31,163 nucleotides of DNA, taken from JBCDGZ01 sp038750655 (GTDB lineage: Bacteria > Bacteroidota > Bacteroidia > Chitinophagales > Saprospiraceae). The notes below the pieces were generated by a model. It did not search any database, had not been told where the DNA came from, and was given only the letters and a program-made list of their open reading frames with translations. Made by a program: the position numbers and the translations under genes. This document shows, piece after piece, positions 21,536 to 30,600 of this stretch; positions within the stretch are counted from its first letter, which is position 1, and each line of letters opens with the position of its first letter. Location of the stretch: contig JBCDGZ010000096.1 of assembly GCA_038750655.1 (NCBI GenBank), positions 1 through 31,163 on the forward strand, given 5' to 3'.

Positions 21536-22807
21536 TTATTTGCCGATTACCGTACCGTGCGGAATAATCGCGCCCTTCTTCAAGACCACAATTCCTTCCA
21601 CAATGCAGTACTCATTGGTCTCCGTATTTTCCAGGTCTGCACTGCCTTTGATGGTGACATTATCCCCAATGCGACAATTTTTATCGACGATGGCATTTTC
21701 GATGTGGCAATTTTTGCCAATACCCATTGGTGGGATGTCATCTCCATCGTTGATTTCCTCTATAGTCTCAAAGTAGTCGTTACCCATAATCACACAACGC
21801 GAAATGACGCTGCCCTCGTTGATGCGAGAACGGATTCCGATAACCGACTGATGGATTCTTTCTGCGTGGATGATGCCGCCTTCCGCCAGGACTGCTTTTT
21901 CGAAGCGAGTACCAAAGATTTTAGAAGGAGCCAGCAGGCGAGGCCGCGTATAGATCATCTTTTTGTTGTCAAAAAGGTTGAACTCTGGAATGTTATCAGC
22001 CAGTTCGATATTGGCTTCGAAGAAAGAGCGAATACTTCCGATGTCTGTCCAGTAGCCATCGTATTGATAGCTCGCTACCTGGTAGCCTTCATTGATGGCT
22101 GTAGGGATGATTTGTTTTCCAAAATCCGTAGCATCGGGTAGATCGCCGAACAGCTTTTTGATGGCTGATTTACTGAAAATATAGATACCCATTGAAGCCA
22201 AATAGTGCTTGCCTTTGGCCTTGGACTCTTCGGATACTTCAGAAGTCCAGTCGGGCAGCAGGTCCGTTGATGGTTTCTCAATGAAGCTTTCGATAAAGCC
22301 ACCTTTGTTGACTTTCATGATCCCAAAAGCTGGAGCATCTCGGTCGTTTACCGGAATGGTGGCGATGGTCACATCCGCTTTAGAGAGGGTGTGGTATTTA
22401 GCCATTTTCTCAAAATCCATCTGATAGAGCTGGTCACCAGAGAGAATGAGAATATAGTCGTAATCATGGTTGTAGAGATGACGCATGCATTGGCGAACAG
22501 CATCGGCTGTTCCCTGATACCAAGAGTTAGAACTGCGGGTTTGTTCGGCCGCCAGGATGTCTACAAAGCCACGACTAAAAATATCGAAGTGATAAGTGTT
22601 TTTAATGTGCTGATTGAGCGAAGCGGAGTTGAATTGGGTCAAGACAAACATGCGCTTTACACCTGAATTCAGGCAGTTGGAGATGGGAATATCGATCAGT
22701 CGATACTTCCCGCCGATTGGCACTGCGGGTTTCGAGCGCTGTTCAGTTAGTGGAAATAAGCGGGAGCCAACGCCTCCTCCGAGGATCATACAAACCATTT
22801 TAATCAT
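21536..22807 (-). CDS. glgC: Glucose-1-phosphate adenylyltransferase
   Basis: A 423-residue ADP-glucose pyrophosphorylase that makes ADP-glucose from glucose 1-phosphate and ATP, the committed step of bacterial glycogen synthesis. The nucleotidyltransferase domain shows GGGVGSRLFPLT (10-21), RSKPAVPIGGKYRLID (24-39), WYQGTADAV (97-105), SGDQLYQMD (123-131) and IEKP (176-179). The C-terminal left-handed beta-helix carries hexapeptide-like repeats (IVDKNCRIGDNVTIKGS). The PAVPIGGKYR version resembles cyanobacterial and plant enzymes more than the enteric form. The start is ATG at 22807; M4 (22798) is a possible alternative. It lies 63 nt downstream of glgA on the same strand, so the two are an operon. 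Confidence 0.97.
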   Translation of the reverse strand: MIKMVCMILGGGVGSRLFPLTEQRSKPAVPIGGKYRLIDIPISNCLNSGVKRMFVLTQFNSASLNQHIKNTYHFDIFSRGFVDILAAEQTRSSNSWYQGTADAVRQCMRHLYNHDYDYILILSGDQLYQMDFEKMAKYHTLSKADVTIATIPVNDRDAPAFGIMKVNKGGFIESFIEKPSTDLLPDWTSEVSEESKAKGKHYLASMGIYIFSKSAIKKLFGDLPDATDFGKQIIPTAINEGYQVASYQYDGYWTDIGSIRSFFEANIELADNIPEFNLFDNKKMIYTRPRLLAPSKIFGTRFEKAVLAEGGIIHAERIHQSVIGIRSRINEGSVISRCVIMGNDYFETIEEINDGDDIPPMGIGKNCHIENAIVDKNCRIGDNVTIKGSADLENTETNEYCIVEGIVVLKKGAIIPHGTVIGK

Positions 22808-22870
22808 AGGTCATGAAGGGTTTCAATGGTACTTAAATTTTGTTTAAATGTGTTTCTCAAAGATCGAAAA

Positions 22871-24313
22871 CTATCCAGTAGCTCTCAGGAGCTGCTGGTA
22901 AATTTTTATGTAAGTAGCAGTCGATTTTTCCCACGAAAAATCGACTCGGATAATGTCTGCTCTCAGGCGCTCAAAGCGCTCTTTATCGTGAAACAACTCA
23001 ACGGCTCTATGGATCGCCACCAGTGCCTCTTTCGCGTCGAAGCGCTCAAAGCGGATGCCCCGGCCCTCCGGCTCGCTGATGTCAATAATGCTGTCCTTCA
23101 GCCCGCCCGTACTCCGCACAATCGGCACCGTCCCGTAGCGCAGGGCATAGAGCTGATTCAATCCACAAGGCTCCACCCGCGAAGGCATCAGCAAAAAATC
23201 GCTGCCCGCGTAGAGCTGATGTGCCAAGCGCTCGTTGTACTCAATGGCCGCATCAAAGTAAGGGGCGAAGTACGGCCGCATCTTCCGCAACCTGTCCTGC
23301 AAAGCAGGCTGGCCAGAGCCCAGCACTAAAAAAGTGGCCTGCCGATGGCCATGCAAATACCGGCCCACCAGCTCGGGAATCAAGTCGGCTCCCTTCTCGC
23401 CGGCTAGCCGACCGATGAAGGTGACAATGGGCAGCTCAGGATCAATCGCGAAGTGCTCGCAGAGCGCCGCTTTGTTGGCCGCCTTGTAGCGCCCCAGATC
23501 GCCGTTGAGGCGCTGATGGATCAGCGGATCCTCTGCCGGGTCCCAGACCTTGGTATCGATGCCATTGAGAATGCCAAGGGATTTGTCCGCCTCCGCCCGA
23601 AGCAAGGGCCCGAGGCCATGACCCTTATGCTGAAGCTCTTGCAAGTAAGCGGGCGAGACCGTTGTCAGTTGCCAGCAGCATTTGATGGCTGTTGCCATAG
23701 GGTTGATGCTGGCCTGCCAATCCAGGAGGCCTCTGGCGCCGTCTTCGAAGGCGGGCAGCAGGTACTCCCGTCCCCAACTAAAGGCCCCTTGATAGGCCCC
23801 GTTGTGGATGGTGAAGACGGTGGGGAGGGCTCGCAGAGAGCGGAAGCGATGGGCGTGGCGAATCAGAAAGGGGATCAGCGCCGTGTGGTGATCGTGGCAA
23901 TGCAAAATCTCCGGTGCTTGTGGCAGCTGCATGATCCAGTGCAGCACGGCTTGTTGAAAGCAAATGTTTCTTTCTACTTCGTCGGCGTAGGGAATTTCCG
24001 TTGCTGCATCAGCATAGATACCTGGTCGGTCAAATTTCCCGGGAATATCGACGACGATGAGGGGGAAGCCCAGGTCATAGTCGATTAATTGTTCGATCGA
24101 AAAAACAAGGTGCTGATGGCGCAGCCGGAGTAGGCTTCTGTAGAGCGGAACGAAGCGATGATTGTTGATCCAGGCGGTCTTATACTTCGGAATAATAACA
24201 GCGGTAGATAGGCCTGCCCGATTGAGGTATTTAGGCAAAGCACCTACGACATCCCCTAATCCCCCAACTTTAGCAGCGGGATAGCACTCGGCGCTGATAT
24301 GAAGTATTCTCAT
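22871..24313 (-). CDS. glgA: Glycogen synthase (ADP-glucose type)
   Basis: A 480-residue GT5 glycogen synthase that transfers glucose from ADP-glucose to the non-reducing end of an alpha-1,4-glucan, in the cytosol. The N-terminal ADP-glucose motif reads K15-V-G-G-L-G-D (KVGGLGDVVGALP). The C-terminal GT-B half has FIGRLAGEKGADL and PSRVEPCGLNQLYALRYG with the STGGLKDS loop. The length is typical. The start ATG at 24313 gives the standard MRILHISAECYP opening. It is the first gene of glgA-glgC-ATP-grasp. The 171-nt upstream gap separates it from the aminopeptidase stop; I found no strong promoter match there. No branching enzyme or phosphorylase is in the window. Confidence 0.97.
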   Translation of the reverse strand: MRILHISAECYPAAKVGGLGDVVGALPKYLNRAGLSTAVIIPKYKTAWINNHRFVPLYRSLLRLRHQHLVFSIEQLIDYDLGFPLIVVDIPGKFDRPGIYADAATEIPYADEVERNICFQQAVLHWIMQLPQAPEILHCHDHHTALIPFLIRHAHRFRSLRALPTVFTIHNGAYQGAFSWGREYLLPAFEDGARGLLDWQASINPMATAIKCCWQLTTVSPAYLQELQHKGHGLGPLLRAEADKSLGILNGIDTKVWDPAEDPLIHQRLNGDLGRYKAANKAALCEHFAIDPELPIVTFIGRLAGEKGADLIPELVGRYLHGHRQATFLVLGSGQPALQDRLRKMRPYFAPYFDAAIEYNERLAHQLYAGSDFLLMPSRVEPCGLNQLYALRYGTVPIVRSTGGLKDSIIDISEPEGRGIRFERFDAKEALVAIHRAVELFHDKERFERLRADIIRVDFSWEKSTATYIKIYQQLLRATG

Positions 24314-24484
24314 TAAAAGTTAATCGCTTTGAGTCTGTTCCTTCGTTTTATTCGGTTAGGGCTGCTGCTAAAGTAATGTATTTTACAAAAAAAAGAGAGT
24401 TTTACAGGTTATTATATGGTTAGCGTTTTTATTGTAGAATTTTGTTCCGAAAACAGCCGCTCGGTGTGCTTAGGAAAAATGGCC

Positions 24485-25996
24485 TTACTCTTTATCTCCC
24501 TCGTAGGAATGGATGAACTCGTACAGCAATCGGATGCCATAGCCGGTCGCTGATTTGCCATTGGCAAACTCCGAATCGCCGAAGGCGACGCCAGCTATAT
24601 CCAGGTGCGCCCAATTGGGATGTTGTTCCGTAAAGGCTTCCAAAAACTTGGCTGCATTGATGGCGCCGGCTACGGGGCGGCCGCTGTAGTTTTTTACATC
24701 CGCTACATCTGATTCGATGTCTCTTTTGTAGGCCTCCCAAAGCGGCAATCGCCAGACGCGTTCCCCGCAATCTTCGCCTCGGTGTTGTAAGGCTAAGGCC
24801 AGTTGATCATTATTGGTAAACAAGCCGGCAGCTTGATAGCCAAGCGCACGGACGCAGCTTCCCGTCAGCGTCGCCAGGTCAATCATTACCGTCGGGTCAT
24901 AGTGCTTCAGCATGTAAGCCAGCGCGTCGGCCAGAATCAAACGGCCTTCGGCATCCGTGTCCGTCACCTCAATTGTCTTTCCACTGTAAGAGCCAATGAC
25001 ATCACCCGGCTTGATAGCAGTAGCATCCACACAATTATCCGTCGTGGGCACCAAGCCCACCAGATGGACCGGCAGTTGCAGGCGCGCGCAAAGCTCCATA
25101 GTACCCAACACGGCGGCTGCACCGCCCATATCGCTCTTCATATAGTGCATATTACTAGACCCCTTAATAGAGATGCCACCGGTGTCGAAGGTGACTCCCT
25201 TGCCGAGCAGGCCGAAGGTTGGGCTGTTTTCAGTCAGACCGGGTCCTTTGTATTCCATAACAATGAAAGCCGGAGGCCATTCGCTACCTCGGTTGACTGC
25301 CAGCAGGGCGTGGAGCCCCAGGTCTTCGATGGCAGCCTTATCAAAGACTTGGACGGTGTAGCCGAAGTGCTGCCCGGAGTCAACCGCCCACTGGGCCAGC
25401 TCCGCTGGCCGGGCCTTATTGCCGGGAGCATTGACGAGGTTCATCACGCTAAGCTGAGCCAGAGCGGCCTGCTGGCCCACGCGGAGGCTTTGCAGCAGCG
25501 AAGCATCATCATCCGCATCTGCAAAAACGGTGAGACGGGCCTCGGCGCTACTCAGGGGGTGCTGATTATCCGTAGGCTGTTTGTATAGTCCGATGTCGTA
25601 GGTGCCCAGCAGGAGGCCGTTGATAGCGGCTTCCACCCTGCGCTGTAAGGTCGTCAGCTTTTGGGGGGCATTGCCGTAGAGAAAGCTGATGCCTGCTTTG
25701 GTGCCCAGTTGCTCTTTGAGCTGGTAGGCCAGCGAGCGGAAGGCCTTGAGGGTATCGGAGAAGGAGGCGGGGCCGCCGAGGCCGAGGAGGTAGAGCTTCG
25801 GTTGATCAGGGGCATTGGGGTAGAGCGCCAGTCGGCTGCCCTGCTCCGCCTTAAAATCTTGCTGTAATTGAGCGGCGACGAAGCCATTTTTTTGAGCAAT
25901 ATCAGCTAAAATATTAGGGAGATCATCCGTTTTGGCTAGCGGGATAATGAGGAAGTCTAGCTCGTGATCATGTTGATTAGACAATTGGAATTCCAT
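24485..25996 (-). CDS. Leucyl aminopeptidase, M17 family
   Basis: A 503-residue cytosolic M17 aminopeptidase that removes N-terminal residues from peptides using two metal ions. Expected ligands and catalytic residues are present: K266 and D271 (GKGVTFDTGG), K278, D289 (MKSDMGG), then D348, E350 and R352 in DTDAEGRL, which differs from the classic NTDAEGRL signature only at the first residue. The N-terminal third is the variable macro-like domain. The length is standard. It starts 12 nt after the stop of the esterase gene upstream on the same strand, so the two are probably cotranscribed. Either pepA or pepB naming would be a guess. The next gene, glgA, is 171 nt away. Confidence 0.95.
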   Translation of the reverse strand: MEFQLSNQHDHELDFLIIPLAKTDDLPNILADIAQKNGFVAAQLQQDFKAEQGSRLALYPNAPDQPKLYLLGLGGPASFSDTLKAFRSLAYQLKEQLGTKAGISFLYGNAPQKLTTLQRRVEAAINGLLLGTYDIGLYKQPTDNQHPLSSAEARLTVFADADDDASLLQSLRVGQQAALAQLSVMNLVNAPGNKARPAELAQWAVDSGQHFGYTVQVFDKAAIEDLGLHALLAVNRGSEWPPAFIVMEYKGPGLTENSPTFGLLGKGVTFDTGGISIKGSSNMHYMKSDMGGAAAVLGTMELCARLQLPVHLVGLVPTTDNCVDATAIKPGDVIGSYSGKTIEVTDTDAEGRLILADALAYMLKHYDPTVMIDLATLTGSCVRALGYQAAGLFTNNDQLALALQHRGEDCGERVWRLPLWEAYKRDIESDVADVKNYSGRPVAGAINAAKFLEAFTEQHPNWAHLDIAGVAFGDSEFANGKSATGYGIRLLYEFIHSYEGDKE

Positions 25997-26008
25997 ACAA
26001 ATTGAAAG

Positions 26009-27130
26009 TTATGCTTTGAAATAAAGCCATGCTATGGCATGAGGAAACTCGGTACCCCAGCGGGCTTCGTTGTGCTGACCTTCCGGGTCGATAGACAGTT
26101 GGAAGGAATACTTGGTTTCGTCGGCTCCTCGTTGGTATAGGGCCTTCTTGAATCGTCGGATATTGGGAATCATATTGGCTCCCTCGCGTCCTCCACCGTA
26201 GAGATAGATACGAGTATCGTAGCTCGCTTTGAATTGGATAGCATGAAAATGAATATTCGGAGCTACCCAAAGCGAAGGCGAGAAAATCATCAATTTACCG
26301 TAAATTTCGGGGTGTATGATCCCCGCATAAATACTGATCAGACCGCCCATTGAGCTTCCCCCAATCCCGGTATGTTCCCGATCGGGAAGGGTGCGGAAAT
26401 GTTGGTCGACATAGGGCTTGAGTGTCTTGGCCAGGAACTGTAAATACTGCTTGCCGTTGCCAACCCCAAGCTTGGTCTCATGACTTGGCGTAAACTCAGC
26501 GATGCGTTGCTCCGCAGCGTGATCGATAGCAATAACAATAACATTCCCCATTCCTCGCTCGGTCAACATTGCCAGCTTTTTATCTACCGCCCAGTTGCCA
26601 AAAGGGGCGTAATCATCAAAAAGATTCTGGCCGTCCTGCAAGTAGAGGACTGGATAGGCGCGCTGCGTCTCGTCATAATCGTGAGGAAGGAGCGCAGAGA
26701 TGCGGCGGGTTTTGATCTGGCTAGGGATATCAAAATCGGCTTCAATGATTTGAATTTTGGGCAGGTATTGTTCTTGATAAACCTTTCCGTTTTTGAGCCA
26801 CAGCGGTACATAATCCTTAACCACGGGACGATATTGAGACAGCATTCTATTGGCTGGTCGTTTGCCATCGACAGTAAGTTCCGCATTACTCCATCCACCC
26901 CTAATGTATTGATATTCAATAGGGTAGGAGGTGTCGGTTTGTAGTTCGAGTCGGTATTGGCCCTTGTCAATTTTTTTCAGCTGATAGGCCGGATCATCCA
27001 CTTGCCAATTGTTGAAATTGCCACAGATGTAGACTGGACGGTCATCTTGTTCCAGGGTGGTCATTTCGATGACGACGGATTGCTTGGAAGCCTGGTGTAA
27101 GTTAGAGGGATTGTCCTTATTTTGAAGCAT
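26009..27130 (-). CDS. Esterase with N-terminal starch-binding-like domain
   Basis: A 373-residue two-domain protein. Residues about 18-100 look like a CBM20/CBM48-type beta-sandwich (VYICGNFNNWQVDD, YRLELQ, YPIEYQYIRGGW), the module that binds starch and glycogen. Residues 120-373 are a PF00756 esterase of the enterochelin esterase/EstD type, with YLQDGQNLF (163-171), nucleophile S260 in GGSSMGG (257-263) and H353 in EGQHNEARW. No signal peptide is seen in this form. The frame is open to 27211, but a TAnnTTTG promoter box inside that extension and the ATG at 27130 favour the shorter start. It is the first gene of an operon with the aminopeptidase (12-nt gap). Its closeness to glgA/glgC agrees with an alpha-glucan connection, which is inference. 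Confidence 0.88.
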   Translation of the reverse strand: MLQNKDNPSNLHQASKQSVVIEMTTLEQDDRPVYICGNFNNWQVDDPAYQLKKIDKGQYRLELQTDTSYPIEYQYIRGGWSNAELTVDGKRPANRMLSQYRPVVKDYVPLWLKNGKVYQEQYLPKIQIIEADFDIPSQIKTRRISALLPHDYDETQRAYPVLYLQDGQNLFDDYAPFGNWAVDKKLAMLTERGMGNVIVIAIDHAAEQRIAEFTPSHETKLGVGNGKQYLQFLAKTLKPYVDQHFRTLPDREHTGIGGSSMGGLISIYAGIIHPEIYGKLMIFSPSLWVAPNIHFHAIQFKASYDTRIYLYGGGREGANMIPNIRRFKKALYQRGADETKYSFQLSIDPEGQHNEARWGTEFPHAIAWLYFKA

Positions 27131-27164
27131 TGAGCCAGTTGATCTGTTTTGAATAAGAGCGGCG

Positions 27165-27172
27165 CAAAGATA
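27165..27172 (-). promoter_or_regulatory. Promoter -7 box for the esterase/aminopeptidase operon
   Basis: On the minus strand TATCTTTG (27172-27165) matches TAnnTTTG exactly and lies 35 nt before the ATG at 27130. No clear upstream box is at the right distance, so support is partial. Confidence 0.45.
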
Positions 27173-27285
27173 ATGGAGTTTGTAGTAATAATGGAAGAAT
27201 TGCGTAGACAAATCAATGGTCTAAAAAGCAATTGATTATTATTTTATAAAGATTTTACTATGTATTAAGTACCTCTTTTGGGGTA

Positions 27286-27316
27286 TTTATCTGAGCGCTA
27301 TTTAGTTGTATATTTG
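27286..27316 (+). promoter_or_regulatory. Bacteroidota-type promoter for the giant repeat protein
   Basis: TTTA (27286-27289), a 19-nt spacer and TATATTTG (27309-27316) match the same form, with the same upstream-box variant, as the promoter at 9868-9898. The start codon is about 320 nt further on, so a long leader or an additional nearer promoter is implied. Confidence 0.5.
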
Positions 27317-27639
27317 TACAGTCTTAAGCCTTGAGGTGAAAGATGTAATGAAATTTACAATTTTTTAATAAAAAATGATAAGTGCTATAACTATTTTATC
27401 GTATTTTTGATTGCTAAGAAAATTTTTAGAAGAAGTCTCTTGAACATTATCAAACTTCCATCCCAACAACCTACCGTTTTTAAAGCTTTCCAAATTCGAC
27501 TTCTTACAGCATTCTAATTGTATTGGCAGCTATTGCCGATCAATCCAACTCGTGATTTAATCTAGCGGTAAGGTATTTCCCCTGCTGTTAACCCTATAGA
27601 AAATAATGACAGAATTTCTGTATTAAAAATTATGATCCG

Positions 27640-30600
27640 ATGAATACAATTTTTACCCGAAGTGATTTTGGGCGTGTTTGGAAGAGTAAGACGGCGATGC
27701 TGCTGGTGCTTGCTCTATTTGTCGTGCAAGCGGTTTCTGCCCAAGTCTTCTTTACGGAGAGTTTCGAGGCAGCGGTTGGCACGGGCGGTTCCGGAGGGGA
27801 CTGTAGTTGTGTAAGTGCGCCCTTTGATATTATTGATAACCTTGATGATTATTTTGCCCGAACCGATGGCAGCACTATTGAAGCTAATTTTAGTAATCCT
27901 GCGGGCTACTCTGGCCAGAATGGTACTTTTTATTGGGCTGGGGAGGACCACAATGATGGTGGTGTAGCCGGGTCTGGTAATAGCGAATTGTCTATGGAGC
28001 TACTCGGTATTAACATTACTGGGAAAACGGGCCTCAAGTTTAATGCACTTTTTGCAGCAAACGACATCAACAATGCTTATGATCCTCCGGGGTCGACGGG
28101 TACTATTATCGCAGACTTTGTGAGAGTAGAATATCGAATCGATGGAGGCAGTTATACGACTGGGCTCCAGTTTTCTTATTATACCGCTGATGGAGGAACG
28201 ACTGAATACCTCAAATTTGATACAGATTTCAATGGTATAGGAGACGCTGGAGGAGCAGTAGATACCCTCTACGAAGTTTTCCAGCCCTACGATTTTCTCA
28301 TCCCTGGTACAGGTTCGACCCTTGATATTCGGATCACTGCTAATTCGGAAGCTTCTGCTGAAGAATGGGCAGTCGATTACATCCAGATAGAGGAGAATGT
28401 AACTTCTTCTCCTTGCCCTACTGTCGGAATGGTTAGTGCCAGTTCAATGCAGGTTTGTCAAAATGATCCATTTGACCTTACGGCAACTGGATTAGCCGAC
28501 ATGGCAATGGCAGATAACACGGACCAAGATTTTGGAATTCGCTTTGTTGCCTTCACTTCCGCCCCCGCCGATCCCTATGCTGGTGGTACCGACTTAGGGA
28601 CTGTTGCTTTTGGAAGTTTAACAGCAGGAAATACTACTGCTGCTTTAGTAGGAGCTACATTGGCTACGCCAGGTGCTTACACCATATATGCAGTACTTTC
28701 TCCTACGCCAACGGATATGAGCTGTCGGCCTTCGGCAAGCACCACAGTTACCATTGGCGAAGATCTTGTCGTTAGCTTCACCGCTCTGGCAGACCTTTGT
28801 ATCGATGCCGGTGTTCAACTGTCGCTCTCTGGCGGTTCTATCGCCAGCCCTGTTAGCGCCAGCCCAACCATGCAATCATACAGCGGCCCCGGTGTCACCG
28901 ACAACGGCAACGGAACTTATAGTTTTGATCCAGCTGCTGCAGGAGTTGGTACCCATACCATTACTTATACGGTTACTGCCGATAATGGCTGCACAGGAAC
29001 GGCTATGGATGATGTAGAAGTTTTTGCTTTGCCTAATGCGACCTTCACCGCTCTAGCCGATCTGTGTATTGATGCAGGGGTACAGGTTTCTCTCGGCGGC
29101 GGCTCCCCTGCGAGTAGTGTGGCCAGTCCAATTTACAGTGGCCCTGGTGTTACAGATAATGGTGACGATACTTATGATTTCGATCCCGCTGCCGCTGGCG
29201 TCGGTACCCATACCATTACTTTTACTTATACAGATGCGACTACCGGCTGTACAGCAACGGCAATGGATGATGTAGAAGTTTTTGCTTTGCCTATTGTGAT
29301 TGTAGAATTTGGTGGAGTCTTCTGCGAAGGTGATCCTAGCACCACTATTACACCATTTGTAAGCCCAACCGGAGGAACGTTCAGTGGTCCCGGCGTAACC
29401 GATAATGGCGACGATACCTTCACTTTTGATCCCAGTGCTTCTGGGGTAGGAAGAATAACGGTGACTTATACCGTCACTGATATGAATGGCTGTGTCAATT
29501 CGGAACCAGGTTTTATTGATGTTTCGGAGGGTTTGACCCTCAATTTCACCGCCTTAGCTGATCTGTGTATTAGCGATGGCGTACAATTGTCGCTTGCCGG
29601 AGGTTCAATTGCTAGTCCTATTGGCGCTAGCCCAACCATGCAGTCTTTATCAGGCCCTGGTGTAACGGATAATGGTGACAATACTTACGATTTCGATCCA
29701 GCTGCCGCAGGCGTTGGTGTACATACCATTACATATACTGTAACCGCAGACAATGGTTGTTCCGCAATGGCCAGCGACGATGTAGAAGTTTTTGCTAGTC
29801 CTACGGTGACTTTCACCGCTCCTGCTGATTTGTGTATTGATGCTGGCGTGCAAATGTCGCTCTCTGGCGGTATGCCCGCCAGTTCTGCTATGACAACTGG
29901 TATTTACAGTGGTCCTGGGGTTACAGATAATGGAGATGGAACCTATGATTTTGATCCAATGGCTGCCGGAGTAGGGGTGCATACCATTACTTACGATTTC
30001 ACCGATGCCAATGGCTGTACTGGAACGGCTAGTGATGATGTTGAGGTCTTTACTGCTCCAGCAGTGAGCCTAAGTACTGCAGAGTACTATTGTTTAGATG
30101 CCTCAATGCAAGGAGTTCCGCTTATCGGCGGTAGTCCTGCTGGTGGTGTATACAGCGGTACTGGGGTAACGGATTTAGGGAATGGAATGAATTATAATTT
30201 TGATCCGACGGTTGCCGGTACAGGCCCTGTACAGATTTTTTACACAATAACTATAGGCGGCTGCAGTGCAACAGATACCAGTACACTGACTGTCTTTGAT
30301 TGTGATTTTGATATGACTGATCCTTGCTTCTGCTTGAACAACGCTTCCACTATTGATTTGGATAACGGTACCGGCGGCGGTGATGGCCAATTCTCAGAAG
30401 TAGTGTCTGTAATTGACAATGCAGGAGCACCGCTGCCTGCTGGTCAGACCTGGACGGTCGTTGGCCAAACGGGTGCGCTGGATGCCTACAATATTCCTGC
30501 TGTAGGTATGCAAAGTGCTGGTGTGCCAGTGGCAACCGATGGCTCGGTAACACTTACCTATAATGCTTTACTAGGTACTTACGAGCTGCCTTTCGTTCAT

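Larger units (their letters stand above)
27131..27639. other. Long AT-rich intergenic region before the surface repeat protein
   Basis: A 509-nt gap between divergent genes. It holds the -7 box of the esterase operon near its left end and a promoter at 27286-27316 for the plus-strand repeat protein, implying a leader of more than 300 nt. I see no gene, tRNA or strong hairpin in it; only weak inverted repeats such as CAGAA-T-TTCTG occur. Runs of A and T are frequent. Confidence 0.5.

Noticed and set aside
22826..24088. Plus-strand frames opposite glgA
   Set aside because: glgA is unambiguous on the minus strand; the opposite frames are Arg/Ala-rich shadow sequence.
27131..27211. 27-residue N-terminal extension of the CBM-esterase
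   Set aside because: It would start at TTG and contain the TATCTTTG promoter box; the ATG at 27130 is more likely.
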